DNA of 64,000 bases from contig NZ_WMBT01000003.1 in NCBI RefSeq assembly GCF_009708075.1, positions 451,848-515,847 of the forward strand. The letters run 5' to 3'. The notes below the pieces were generated by a model. That model did no database searches. It had not been told where the DNA came from and was given only the letters and a program-made list of their open reading frames with translations. Both the position numbers and the translations under genes were made by a program. The stretch is from Paracoccus lichenicola. Lineage in GTDB: Bacteria; Pseudomonadota; Alphaproteobacteria; Rhodobacterales; Rhodobacteraceae. Below, in pieces: positions 1-8,231 of the stretch (positions are counted from its first letter, which is position 1; each line of letters begins with the position of its first letter).

Positions 1-42
1 CAGCCTGTTCACCCAATAGATGAACTGTCCTGTTTTACGCAT
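1..42 (-). CDS. TRAP transporter small permease, N-terminal fragment
   Basis: Only the first 14 codons are inside the window (MRKTGQFIYWVNRL); the gene runs off the left edge. It follows two TRAP-type solute-binding protein genes on the same strand, which is where a DctQ-type small membrane subunit is expected, and the hydrophobic/aromatic start resembles that subunit. A purine-rich GGGAAAG lies about 5 bases upstream of the ATG. An in-frame ATG 14 codons upstream is an alternative start but has a poorer ribosome site. The identification rests mostly on context. Confidence 0.45.
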   Translation of the reverse strand, partial: MRKTGQFIYWVNRL

Positions 43-108
43 CGTCGCTTTCCCGAAAGGCGTCAAGGGACAGCGCCCGCGCATGCTCGCGGACGCCAAC
101 GCTCTTGC

Positions 109-1254
109 TCAGAGACCGTAGGTGTTCACATCCACTCGCGAGTAGATTTCTTTCCACAGCAGATCGGCCAGCGCCTCGGAGCTTTCGATGCCCTCCGTCA
201 GGCCAACCCATTTTTCCAGAAGCGGCGCGAAATCGGCCAGCATCTGCTCGCCATTCTGAACGTCGTAGGTGGTCTTGTAGTCGGCGACCATCTTGGCGGT
301 GTCTTCCGCGACAAAGGCGATGGTCCGTTCCAGGATCGCCGGATCCGGATCATGGATGGTCGCCCCGGCGGCGCGTGCGCGCTCGAAGGCTTCGGCTTCG
401 CGCTGGTGGAACATCCATGCATATTCCGCCTGGCTGAACGCCGCTGCCTGCATCAGAATGGTGCGCTTTTCGGGGCTGAGACCTTTCCAGGTGTCTGCGT
501 TGATATTGACCGGAGCGCCGGCGGCGACCCCGCCCGGCACTTGCAACGTGATGTCGTTGATGACCTCGGCCAGATTCCAGTTGATCAGTTCGGGGGCCGA
601 AGCAACCAGGCAATCGACCACGCCCTGGCTCATCGCCTCGTTCATCTCGCCCAAGGCCACGTTCACCGGCGCCGCACCCATGTATTCGGCCCAGCGTGCC
701 CAGTTGGTCGGCGCGCGCATCCGCAGCCCCTCGAGCGAAGCAAGGTCGTTGACCGGCTGGTTGCACATCATCCAATAGGCCGATGTCGAGGCGATGCTGG
801 TGAACACCTGGTTCTGCGCCGCGAATTCCGTCAGGCATTCGGGGCAGTGGAACAGCACGAACTCGGTCAGCGCCGAGGCAAATACCAGGGCCTCGCGGCC
901 GCTTACCCGCGTGCCCATGTTGACCAGTTGGATCGTGGTGTTGGGCACAAGGTTGTTGTAGGGGTATTCGGTCGGGTGATAGCCAGTCGCCAGCAATCCC
1001 ATGTCGGCGATCCCGTCGCGAACTCCGGCCGAGGTTTCGGGAAAGCTGAGCAGCGAGGAGGGATAGACCTGCACCGTCAGATCGCCGCCCGACAGTTCCG
1101 AAACACGGGCTGCATAGCTTTCCATCACCTTGACCGGATCCGACCCGGGCGGATAACCGATCGCGAAGCGCAACTGTTCGGCGGCGACCGGACTGGCGGC
1201 CAGCGCCAACATGCCCCCCACGGTTGCGGATTTGAGCCATGCGAATGATGTCAT
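109..1254 (-). CDS. TRAP-type transporter periplasmic substrate-binding protein (DctP family), copy 1
   Basis: Exported solute receptor of a tripartite ATP-independent periplasmic transporter, which hands a carboxylate-type ligand to the DctQ/DctM membrane subunits. The 381-residue product starts with a signal peptide ending ASPVAA and continues EQLRFAIGYPPG, a typical mature DctP start. It carries the family's central region (LASLEGLRMRAP) and an unusual FHCPEC cysteine pair. It shares landmarks along its whole length with the upstream gene (GYPPG, VRDGI, CPEC, DVNTYGL versus DVSTYGM), so the two are tandem paralogs. The ligand cannot be read from sequence. Confidence 0.88.
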   Translation of the reverse strand: MTSFAWLKSATVGGMLALAASPVAAEQLRFAIGYPPGSDPVKVMESYAARVSELSGGDLTVQVYPSSLLSFPETSAGVRDGIADMGLLATGYHPTEYPYNNLVPNTTIQLVNMGTRVSGREALVFASALTEFVLFHCPECLTEFAAQNQVFTSIASTSAYWMMCNQPVNDLASLEGLRMRAPTNWARWAEYMGAAPVNVALGEMNEAMSQGVVDCLVASAPELINWNLAEVINDITLQVPGGVAAGAPVNINADTWKGLSPEKRTILMQAAAFSQAEYAWMFHQREAEAFERARAAGATIHDPDPAILERTIAFVAEDTAKMVADYKTTYDVQNGEQMLADFAPLLEKWVGLTEGIESSEALADLLWKEIYSRVDVNTYGL

Positions 1255-1321
1255 GTTCTTTCCTCCCGAAAGACAGCCTTGTTTTTCTTTGAAGCCCCCG
1301 GATGAGCGCCTGCGCGGCGCG

Positions 1322-2479
1322 TCACATGCCGTAGGTGGACACGTCGATCTTGGAATAGATTTCGCGCTCGTAGATCGTCACGAGATCTTCGACCGTGCCC
1401 ACATCCTTCACCAGTTCCACCCAACGGGCCAGAACCGGCTGGAAGCCTGCGATCATCGCTTCAGCGTCCTGCACGCCGAACTGGGTTGCGTAGTGTTGGG
1501 CAACGGTTGTCGCGTCTTGCTCGATGAAGGTGCGGGTCAGATCCTGGAGGTCGGCATCGGCCTCAAGGATGACGATCCCCTGCGCCTTGGCTTCGCCCAG
1601 CACTTCCCGCTCGCGCTGATGTTCGAAGAACGGCACGGCCGCCGCCATGTAGACCGCGCCCGCCAGGAAAGCCCTGCGCTTCTCCTCGGACATGGCGCGC
1701 CAGACGCTGGCGTTGATGTTGGTCGCCGGCGTGGCTGCGAAAACGCCGCCGGGCACGGTCGAGGTGATGTGCGTCGCCGCGTCGATCAGCCGGAAATCCG
1801 ACAAGCCTGACACCACCGACAGCACGGTGCAGTCGATAAGACCCTGCTTCATGCCTTCAAGCGATTCCTGGCCCGAGATCTGGATCGGCGTCGCTCCCAT
1901 GGCCTGCGCCCAGCGGCTCCACTGTCCCGCGCCGGCGCGGAGCCGCAGCCCGTTCATGTCGGCGGCCGACACGACCGGCCGGTTGCACAGCAACTGATAC
2001 GAGGCGGTGGGCGAAACCCCGGTGAATACCTGATCCTGATTGAAATATTCCTTCTGACACTCCGGACAATTGAAGAACACATACTCCATCAGCGCACCGC
2101 CATAAGCGACCCCCTCGCGGCCCTTTGGCGCGTCACCCAGCAGCGCCAGCTGCATCGAGACATCATTGAGCAAGTTCGTGCGCGGGTATTCGCTGGGGAA
2201 GTAAGGCGTCACCACATAGCCGACATCTGTGATCCCATCGCGAACGCCGGCAGACATCTCGGCAAAGCTGAGCAGCGCGTTGGTGAACACCCGAACCGTC
2301 AGTTCGCCGCCCGAAGCCTTGGCGACGATGTCGGCCATCGACTCGGCATGTTTGACCGGAGCCGCGCCTGGAGGATAGCCCGTGGCGAAGCGGAGTTGCT
2401 CTGCCTGGACCGGAGGTGAAAGCAGCATCGCCAATGCTGCCCATGCCACCCAAGACGACGAACGCAAGACCTGGACCAT
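1322..2479 (-). CDS. TRAP-type transporter periplasmic substrate-binding protein (DctP family), copy 2
   Basis: Second DctP-family receptor, 385 residues, with a signal peptide ending SPPVQA followed by EQLRFATGYPPG. It has the same FNCPEC pair and C-terminal STYGM as its neighbour, so it probably arose by duplication and may widen or change ligand range. It is the first gene of the minus-strand operon. A promoter with an overlapping inverted repeat lies about 90-130 bases upstream. The next genes downstream are the second receptor and the membrane subunits. The substrate is unknown; the monooxygenase on the other side of the TetR gene hints at a ketone- or acid-degradation role, but that is inference. 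Confidence 0.88.
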   Translation of the reverse strand: MVQVLRSSSWVAWAALAMLLSPPVQAEQLRFATGYPPGAAPVKHAESMADIVAKASGGELTVRVFTNALLSFAEMSAGVRDGITDVGYVVTPYFPSEYPRTNLLNDVSMQLALLGDAPKGREGVAYGGALMEYVFFNCPECQKEYFNQDQVFTGVSPTASYQLLCNRPVVSAADMNGLRLRAGAGQWSRWAQAMGATPIQISGQESLEGMKQGLIDCTVLSVVSGLSDFRLIDAATHITSTVPGGVFAATPATNINASVWRAMSEEKRRAFLAGAVYMAAAVPFFEHQREREVLGEAKAQGIVILEADADLQDLTRTFIEQDATTVAQHYATQFGVQDAEAMIAGFQPVLARWVELVKDVGTVEDLVTIYEREIYSKIDVSTYGM

Positions 2480-2566
2480 TTTGAAGCTCCCCCTGCGGCG
2501 CTCCGATCGGCCCGTATTCGGGGCCGCTCCTCACTCGGATGTCACCGTGTCTCCCTCTGTAAAGCG

Positions 2567-2607
2567 ACAATATGATGCGAGTGACCGTTGTCAACATAAA
2601 AGTTGAC
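2567..2607 (-). promoter_or_regulatory. Promoter of the TRAP operon with an overlapping palindromic operator
   Basis: Read on the minus strand, TTGACA (2594-2589) and TATTGT (2572-2567) are separated by 16 bases, a fair sigma-70 promoter pointing at the TRAP operon. An 18-bp inverted repeat, GTCAAC-6-GTTGAC (2590-2607), covers the -35 box. That is where a repressor would bind, and the TetR-family gene 370 bases away, transcribed divergently, is the obvious candidate. Binding itself is inferred. Confidence 0.5.
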
Positions 2608-2971
2608 TGGCCTTGCTCGAGGCGTTTCGCTGCCGGAAAAGGGTGTTTCGGCGCGATAGCGGGTCTTCTCGGATGCGGTCCGTGCAAAACTTGATGCGGC
2701 GCGGACTGCCTGCTAATCCTGAGGTCATGGAGGCCGAGACGTGGTTCACGAGGGGGTGTTCCCGACCAGGCCACGATGACGTTGGCAATACGCGGACGGC
2801 CCTCGCGAAGGATGCGATGCGGGCTAGCCGTAAGGCACCCCTTGACGTGCGGGCAGTGGCGACTTGAACGGCGGCGACGGGACGAACGGCAAACCGGCTT
2901 CGAGAAGAGTGGCATGATTCGCCGGAACAGAGCCTTTGGTGTGCCGGTCGGCAGAAAGGATAACGTCCAGG
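2608..2971. other. Intergenic region between the TRAP operon promoter and the TetR gene
   Basis: About 360 bases with no convincing gene. Short open frames here have no start site, codon bias or family resemblance. It must carry the promoter of the downstream TetR gene. A purine-rich AGAAAGGA lies 11-12 bases before the chosen TetR start codon. I see no repeat, RNA gene or mobile-element trace. Confidence 0.4.
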
Positions 2972-3640
2972 ATGACATGGAACGCCGCCCAGCAACTGCC
3001 CTCGATCAAGGACGAGATCGACGAGATCAAGCGACGCCGCATCCTGAATGAGGCCGCGCGGCAGTTCTTCGACAATGGCTACGAGGCGACCTCGCTCGAC
3101 TCCATTGCGGATGCCTTGGGCGTAACCAAGCAGTTCATCTATTCGCGCTTTCGCGGCAAGGCCGAGTTGCTCGCCTCGATCTGCCATGTGGGCGCTTCAT
3201 CGGCGGAAATGACGGTCAGCTTCAGCGCCAGCATCGACGGCGATCCGGCGTCGAAGCTGGCGCAGGTCATCCAGTATTTCGTGCGGTTGCAGATCGAGCA
3301 TCGCCGGGAAGCCGCCCTGTTCTTCCGCGAGGCGAAGAGCCTGCCCCCCGAGGAAGCCCAGGCCATAGAAGCCTGCAAGCTGCGGTTCCATCGCATGCTT
3401 TGCGGTATTCTGAACGAAGGCAAGGAGGCAGGGTTGTTTGACTTCGACGACGCTTCGCTTGCCGCATCGGCCTTGGGGGGCATGGCGTCCTGGACCTTTA
3501 CATGGTTCCAGCCGGAAGGGCGTTGGGATCCTGACTCGGTAGCCCGCCAGATCGCTTCGCTTGCGCTCAAAACGATGGGGCTGCGCGATCCTTCACCTTG
3601 CCTTCCGGTCACTCCGGGCAGGGGTCAAAATGCGGGCTGA
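2972..3640 (+). CDS. TetR/AcrR-family transcriptional regulator
   Basis: One-component regulator of 222 residues. The N-terminal helix-turn-helix domain is clear: KRRRILNEAARQFFDNGYEATSLDSIADALGVTKQFIYSRFRGKAELL-type spacing with the usual A..F...GY..TS and IYS.F..K..L signatures at about residues 20-70, followed by a helical ligand-binding domain. The ATG at 2972 was chosen because the longer TTG frame from 2936 adds residues with no match to the family. It sits between the TRAP operon (divergent) and a Baeyer-Villiger monooxygenase (same strand), so it probably senses the transported compound or its oxidation product. Confidence 0.85.
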   Translation: MTWNAAQQLPSIKDEIDEIKRRRILNEAARQFFDNGYEATSLDSIADALGVTKQFIYSRFRGKAELLASICHVGASSAEMTVSFSASIDGDPASKLAQVIQYFVRLQIEHRREAALFFREAKSLPPEEAQAIEACKLRFHRMLCGILNEGKEAGLFDFDDASLAASALGGMASWTFTWFQPEGRWDPDSVARQIASLALKTMGLRDPSPCLPVTPGRGQNAG

Positions 3641-3949
3641 GGGTGCATGACATTCTGCGGATGACCGTGAAGCCGTGCCGGAGGTTCCTGTTTCCGGTTC
3701 CGAAGCAGAAGACGATGCAGCACCGTGCGTCGAAAACATGGGCTTGATGGTCTCGCCTGAATCGCTTTTCCAGGCTTCATGCGTCCCTTCCGGTGCACCA
3801 AGAGCAGTAGAACTGCACGTCAATACATTGATAGAAAGAATATTTTTCCTTCAACGCTACAGTTGATTCCCAGCAATCTGATCGCTATATTCTCACAAGA
3901 ATATTTTCGAATTCATAAGAATATCATGCCTGGAGGAGGAGGCGGTCCC
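3641..3949 (+). promoter_or_regulatory. AT-rich upstream region of the monooxygenase with repeated AGAATAT half-sites
   Basis: This gap is markedly AT-rich from about 3820 compared with its surroundings. The heptamer AGAATAT occurs at 3837-3843, 3898-3904 and 3918-3924, and its complement at 3887-3893. The copies at 3887-3893 and 3898-3904 form a perfect 7-bp inverted repeat with a CACA spacer, a good operator candidate. A strong ribosome site (GGAGGAGG) begins at 3932. No gene is supported in this stretch. Confidence 0.45.
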
Positions 3950-5587
3950 ATGAAAGACGGCAAGAGGATTCCCGACTGCGATGTGATCGTGATCGGCGCC
4001 GGACTGACCGGCATGTATCAAGCCTATCTGCTGGACAAGGAAGGCATGAGCGTCTTGGGTGTCGAGGCCGGGGAGGAGGTCGGAGGCACCTGGTACTGGA
4101 ATCGCTATCCGGGGTGCAGGCTTGACACCGAAAGCTATGCCTATGGCTATTTCGCGCTGACCGGCATCCTTCCTGACTGGAAATGGAGCGAGAACTTTGC
4201 CGGCCAGCCCGAAATGCGGCGCTATGCAAATGCCGCCGCCGATGCGATGGACATCCGCCGGTTGTTCAAGTTCCAGACCCGCGTTACTGCCGCACACTAT
4301 CTGGATGGGCAAGACATGTGGCAGGTCACGCTGAACGGCGACGAGCTTGTCACTTGCCGGCATCTGATTTCGGCAACCGGCCCGCTCAGTGCGACGCGGA
4401 TGCCCAACATCAAGGGCGTGGAAACCTTCGAGGGTGAATCCTTTCACTCCTCGCGCTGGCCGACCAAGGCGGATGGCACACCGGATTGCATGGATTTCAC
4501 CGGCAAGCGCGTGGGCATCATAGGAACCGGTGCCACCGGCGTGCAGATCATCCCGATCGCGGCCGAAACGGCAAGGGAACTGCATGTATTCCAGCGCACC
4601 CCGAACTGGTGCACGCCGCTTGGCAATTCCCCGCTTTCGGACGAGCAGATGGCGTTGATCCGCAAGCGCCACACCACCATCCTCGAATATGTGAAGACCA
4701 CGGATACCGCGTTTCCCTATCACCGCGACAGGCGCAAGGCTGTGGAGGTCCCCAAGGAGGAACGGGACGCTTTCTTCGAGACGCTCTATGACCAGCCTGG
4801 CTACGGGATCTGGCTCAGCGGTTTCCGCGATCTTCTCACCAACGCCGAATCGAACAAGTTTCTTGCCGATTTCGTCGCGGACAAGATCCGGCAACGAGTC
4901 AAGGATCCGGCTGTGGCCGAAAAGCTTATCCCCACGGATCACCCCTTCGGCTCCAAGCGCGTACCGATGGAATCGAATTACTATGAAGCCTACAACAAGG
5001 ATACGGTGCACCTTGTCGATATTCGTGAATCGCCTATCCAGGAAGTCACGCCTACTGGCATTCGCACCGCTGATCGGTCATTCGATCTGGACGTGATCAT
5101 CTATGCCACCGGCTTTGACGCGGTGACCGGATCGCTTGACCGCATCGACATCCGGGGCAAGGACGGCCGTAAGCTGAAAGAGGTCTGGGCCGATGGTCCG
5201 ACGACCTTCCTGGGCCTGCAGGCCCGCGGTTTCCCGAACTTCTTCACATTGGTCGGGCCGCACAACGGCTCGTCCTTCTGCAACGTCGGGGTCTGCGGCG
5301 CGTTGCAGGCGGAATGGGTGACGCGGATGCTGGTCTATATGGAAGCCAAGGGCCTGACCTACTCCGAGCCTACGCAAGAGGCCGAGGACAAATGGACCGA
5401 AGCGATCTATCGGGATTTTTCAACCACGCTTATGGCCGATGTCAACGCCTGGTGGGTGAAGTCGGTGACGAAACCCGACGGAACGGTGCAGAAGCGTGCG
5501 CTGGTCTATGTCGGTGGCGGCGCTGAATACCGCAAGCAATGCGAGCGGGTCGCCTATAGCGGTTACAAGGGCTTCGAACTCGCCTGA
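3950..5587 (+). CDS. Type I Baeyer-Villiger monooxygenase (flavin-containing, NADPH-dependent)
   Basis: Predicted to insert one oxygen atom of O2 next to a ketone, giving an ester or lactone, using FAD and NADPH. The 545-residue protein has the FAD-binding GAGLTG (16-21), the cyclohexanone-monooxygenase-like GGTWYWNRYPGCRLD (45-59), the Baeyer-Villiger fingerprint FEGESFHSSRWP (160-171) and the NADPH-binding GTGATG (192-197). Length matches the cyclohexanone/phenylacetone monooxygenase group. The ATG at 3950 was chosen over the longer upstream frame because GGAGGAGG lies just before it and the upstream residues have no family match. The ketone substrate is unknown. Confidence 0.9.
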   Translation: MKDGKRIPDCDVIVIGAGLTGMYQAYLLDKEGMSVLGVEAGEEVGGTWYWNRYPGCRLDTESYAYGYFALTGILPDWKWSENFAGQPEMRRYANAAADAMDIRRLFKFQTRVTAAHYLDGQDMWQVTLNGDELVTCRHLISATGPLSATRMPNIKGVETFEGESFHSSRWPTKADGTPDCMDFTGKRVGIIGTGATGVQIIPIAAETARELHVFQRTPNWCTPLGNSPLSDEQMALIRKRHTTILEYVKTTDTAFPYHRDRRKAVEVPKEERDAFFETLYDQPGYGIWLSGFRDLLTNAESNKFLADFVADKIRQRVKDPAVAEKLIPTDHPFGSKRVPMESNYYEAYNKDTVHLVDIRESPIQEVTPTGIRTADRSFDLDVIIYATGFDAVTGSLDRIDIRGKDGRKLKEVWADGPTTFLGLQARGFPNFFTLVGPHNGSSFCNVGVCGALQAEWVTRMLVYMEAKGLTYSEPTQEAEDKWTEAIYRDFSTTLMADVNAWWVKSVTKPDGTVQKRALVYVGGGAEYRKQCERVAYSGYKGFELA

Positions 5588-5611
5588 TGTCGCGCGGCTG
5601 TTGGGCTGATG

Positions 5612-5645
5612 GATCAAGGGTCGCTCCGACACGCGGCCCTTGATC
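5612..5645 (+). terminator. Inverted repeat after the monooxygenase, possible terminator
   Basis: GATCAAGGG (5612-5620) and CCCTTGATC (5637-5645) form a perfect 9-bp stem 25 bases after the monooxygenase stop codon. No T-run follows, so it could be a weak terminator or an RNA-stabilising hairpin. Confidence 0.4.
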
Positions 5646-5904
5646 ACCCGATAACGGCAGCATCCGGTTTCCGGGCTAGGCTCCGATGCAATCCGGCACC
5701 AGAACCGCCGCCGCTCTGCTTGTGGCGCCACTTCTGGCCAATCCGGTGAGTGCAGTTTGAGCCGCTTGGATCGTTCGAATATGCGTTGTCCATCGTCATC
5801 GCACCCTCCATCAGCAGATGTCGCAACAACTGACTGAAACTGCCCGATATTACGCTCAGGACCTCAGAAAATTCTGCGCAATAACGGTTCAAGGCATCGA
5901 TAAG
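5646..5904. other. Gene-free stretch left of the IS remnants
   Basis: No supported gene. The only open frame of note (minus strand, 5644-5910) is 88 codons with no recognisable domain or ribosome site. Together with the decayed transposase pieces that follow, it looks like mobile-element debris. Confidence 0.35.
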
Positions 5905-6110
5905 GGGCAAGGCACCCGTTATGGCAACTCCGCCGTTGAAAGCTTCTCAGATCATTGAAGACAGAACCGATCTGGCGCCGCAACTGGCAAGCACGACGCG
6001 AGGTCGAGATCGCTTTCTTCGACTTCATCTGGGGGCTTCTACAACCTACTCCGGAAACACTTGGCCTTGGCACTGGAAATCCCCACAGGCGCTTTCGAGC
6101 AGAGGGCCGC
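5905..6110 (+). pseudogene. Decayed C-terminal fragment of an IS3-family transposase (orfB)
   Basis: Three frames in succession give the familiar end of an IS3-type integrase-core protein: RYGNSAVESF (from 5917, containing the catalytic Glu region), then KTEPIWRRNWQARREVEIAF (from 5958), then FYNLLRKHLALALEIPTGAFE (near 6034-6095). The intact family reads roughly NSAVESFF..LK.EL.WRR.W.TRREVEIA.F.YI.GFYNPRRRHSALG. At least two frameshifts and a stop separate the pieces, so it is not functional. The 5' part of the element is missing. Confidence 0.7.
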
Positions 6111-6189
6111 CCGAGCACCCGAGTGGAACGAAACCGGTGCAGGTCCACTGCAGCCCTTGACGGTTCCTAGAGTAGAGACTCATTGATAT

Positions 6190-6382
6190 TCACAACCAGA
6201 AGATGAGGGTTTCGGCGAGGGCGAGGGCGGAGAGGAAGACCTCCGGTGTTCCATATTTGGCCAGTGCCTTCCTCAGGGCTTCCATGCAAACTCGCATCCA
6301 TGGAGTTCGACAGCCGCCCGCTTAGTACTGTGCGACTGTGCCACTCCATGATGGCCATCAGGTGCAGGAACACTCGGCGCAT
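6190..6382 (-). pseudogene. Mosaic of IS3-family core fragment joined to an IS5-type transposase tail
   Basis: On the minus strand, HLMAIMEWHSRTVLSGRLSN with SMDAS after it, then (one frameshift later) EALRKALAKYGTPEV, is the central DDE-core segment of an IS3-type orfB. It breaks off before the second catalytic Asp. The next residues, FLSALALAETLIFWL then stop, resemble the end of an IS5-type transposase (often written FLSAICLAATVIFWL). The junction near 6240 therefore looks like one element inserted in or recombined with another, both now decayed. Confidence 0.6.
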
Positions 6383-6612
6383 GATTAGGCCATTGAGGTT
6401 TCTTAGGGATTGGCACCAGACGCACGAGCTTTATCAGCCGGCAAATCGATGGCGCCCGCATCTGTGCCCCTCTCATTGTATATTGAGGACCCTTTGCCGC
6501 GAACCATACCACGGTACCTGCGGGATTGCCGGTCGATGATGTCCATGAAGGCCAGGTTCTCGGCGCTTTCTCCGCACGGTTGATGGTAAAGATCTGGCCA
6601 TCCGTCCCCTGC
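6383..6612. other. Gene-free stretch between IS debris and the flagellar cluster
   Basis: No convincing gene. The sequence is less GC-rich than the flagellar genes beside it and probably continues the IS debris, but I cannot assign a family to it. Confidence 0.35.
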
Positions 6613-7383
6613 TCAACTCGACAGCAGCGTCAGGGCCGCGCTGTAGCGGTTGCTGCTTGTCGTGGATTGAACCTGGGACAGCGCCAGATAGCGCGTGACC
6701 AGCTTGTCGATCCCCTCGTCCGTGCCGATCTCGGCAAAGCTGCTGCTGCCCAGGATGCGTTCGGACGCGGACATGAAGTCCTCGAGCTGCCGGTCCACGG
6801 ACAGGTTCGCCATCGCGCTGCCGAAGCCGAAGGCGCCCTGGAAGACCTCCCGCAGGGCCTCGTTGCCCAGCACCTCGTACCACATGGTCTTGTCGCTGGA
6901 GGTCCGGGTTGCGAAGGCCTGCAACTCGTCCCGGGCGTTCAGGGCCAGGCGATAGCTTTCGTCCCCCTCGCCCACGCGCTGCTGGAACCGATGCGCGACA
7001 TAGGCCTTGGTCACGGTGTCGGCCATGGTCTCGGGATCGGTGCGGTTCTGGAACTCGGTGGCAAGCTTCAGGTAACGCTTGTCGCTCAGCCGGTTGACCA
7101 GGGATGCGCTGTCGCCGATATCGGATTCCAGCACCTTGCGGATGAAGGCCTTGTTGCTGATGTCGTCTTCCAGGCCGAAGGCCCCCAGGGCCACCTGCAG
7201 CATCTTGTAGTCGCCGACCAGATCCTCTGCCGTGGTGTCCTCGGTCAGGTTTTCGCGGAAATAGGTCGTGGCACGCTGGATCACGGGATCCTTTGCCGTG
7301 GCCTCGACCTGCCGGGTTTCGATCCGCTGCAGGACGCGCCAGCCCGCGATGCCGCTGATACCGATGCTGATGGCAGAGGTCAC
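6613..7383 (-). CDS. DUF1217 family flagellar protein
   Basis: A 256-residue alpha-helical protein of the DUF1217 type, found in flagellar gene clusters of Rhizobiales and Rhodobacterales; its exact role is not established. The repeated ...YF...L....T..DLV.D..ML..AL.AFGL..DI.NK.FI pattern of the family is visible. The GTG at 7383 was chosen because GAGGA lies 5 bases upstream. The longer open frame starts inside flbT and its extra residues are out-of-frame flbT sequence. It is the last gene of the minus-strand set fliC-flaF-flbT-DUF1217. Confidence 0.75.
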   Translation of the reverse strand: MTSAISIGISGIAGWRVLQRIETRQVEATAKDPVIQRATTYFRENLTEDTTAEDLVGDYKMLQVALGAFGLEDDISNKAFIRKVLESDIGDSASLVNRLSDKRYLKLATEFQNRTDPETMADTVTKAYVAHRFQQRVGEGDESYRLALNARDELQAFATRTSSDKTMWYEVLGNEALREVFQGAFGFGSAMANLSVDRQLEDFMSASERILGSSSFAEIGTDEGIDKLVTRYLALSQVQSTTSSNRYSAALTLLSS

Positions 7384-7390
7384 GGCATCC

Positions 7391-7795
7391 TCACTGGCGG
7401 CGGGCGTGGATAAGCCGGTCTTCCTGCGGCAGAAGCTCGCGCAGGCGGCGCAGGGCCGGATAGATCGCGCCGTCCTCGACGCTGGCCCGGGCGTCCTGCA
7501 GGGCCGCCTGGCCGGCCGCGTCGTCAAAGACTTGCGACAGCTGCGCGATGGCCAGCAGCAGCTGGCGCTTGCCTTCGTCGGGCTTGGCATCGCCGGACAG
7601 GATCAGCTGCGCGATATAGCAGGCGCGGCCGACCGGGGTATTGGCGCGGTCGGGGTGGATGGCATCCTTCAGGCGCAGGACATTGGCGTTCGGCGTGCGG
7701 ATGGCGATCTTGGACCGGCGTTCGCCGTTCTCGATGACGGCGCCGTTGATCAGCACGCGTTCGTTCGGGGCCAGCTTCAGGACAAGGCCGCTCAT
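7391..7795 (-). CDS. flbT: Flagellar biosynthesis repressor FlbT
   Basis: Small post-transcriptional regulator (134 residues). In Caulobacter, FlbT acts on the 5' untranslated region of flagellin mRNA and limits its translation and stability until the hook is built. The conserved start MSGLVLKLAPNERVLINGAV and the RT..A.VLRLKDAI segment identify it. The start is fixed by the ATGA overlap with the flaF stop codon, so the two are translationally coupled. A hairpin in the flagellin leader just upstream is a possible target. Confidence 0.88.
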   Translation of the reverse strand: MSGLVLKLAPNERVLINGAVIENGERRSKIAIRTPNANVLRLKDAIHPDRANTPVGRACYIAQLILSGDAKPDEGKRQLLLAIAQLSQVFDDAAGQAALQDARASVEDGAIYPALRRLRELLPQEDRLIHARRQ

Positions 7796-8157
7796 GCCGG
7801 AGCCTCCTGGCGCAGGCCGCGCATCACGGCCATGTTGATGTCGATCAGGGGCGCGATGCCGACCTTGCCCGACAGCGCCTGATGGCCGTGGCGCAGGGCG
7901 AACCCCGCCAGCGACAGCAGCCCTGCCCGGACGGGGTCCGGCAATCCGTTGCCCGGGCTGGCAAGGTCCGCGGCAAGGATCGTCCACAGCTGGTTGTTCT
8001 TGTGGACCGCCGCGATCACGTCGGGACCATGGTCCCCTTCGGCCGCCTGGCGCAGCATTCGGGTGACGCGAGAGAAGACTTCGTATTCGGCATCGCGCGG
8101 CGTGCGCAGGATGCTGCTGCCGTAGCCATGCCCGGCAAAGGACGGAACCGCGTTCAA
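7792..8157 (-). CDS. flaF: Flagellar biosynthesis regulator FlaF
   Basis: A 121-residue helical protein of the FlaF family, which works with FlbT and is needed for flagellin synthesis or secretion in alphaproteobacteria. Family features visible are R..EYEVFSRVTRML and the central NN.LW..LA.DL segment. It lies directly downstream of flagellin and overlaps flbT by 4 bases, the conserved alphaproteobacterial order. Confidence 0.87.
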   Translation of the reverse strand: MNAVPSFAGHGYGSSILRTPRDAEYEVFSRVTRMLRQAAEGDHGPDVIAAVHKNNQLWTILAADLASPGNGLPDPVRAGLLSLAGFALRHGHQALSGKVGIAPLIDINMAVMRGLRQEAPA

Positions 8158-8231
8158 GATGATCTTCCTGATCTGAGGGGTTCAGCGGGGTGGGTGCGGG
8201 GCGCCGGTGCGGCGCCCCTGCCTGTCAAGGA

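Noticed and set aside
5644..5910. An 88-codon minus-strand frame after the monooxygenase
   Set aside because: No domain or ribosome site, and it runs into the decayed IS3 fragment on the other strand.
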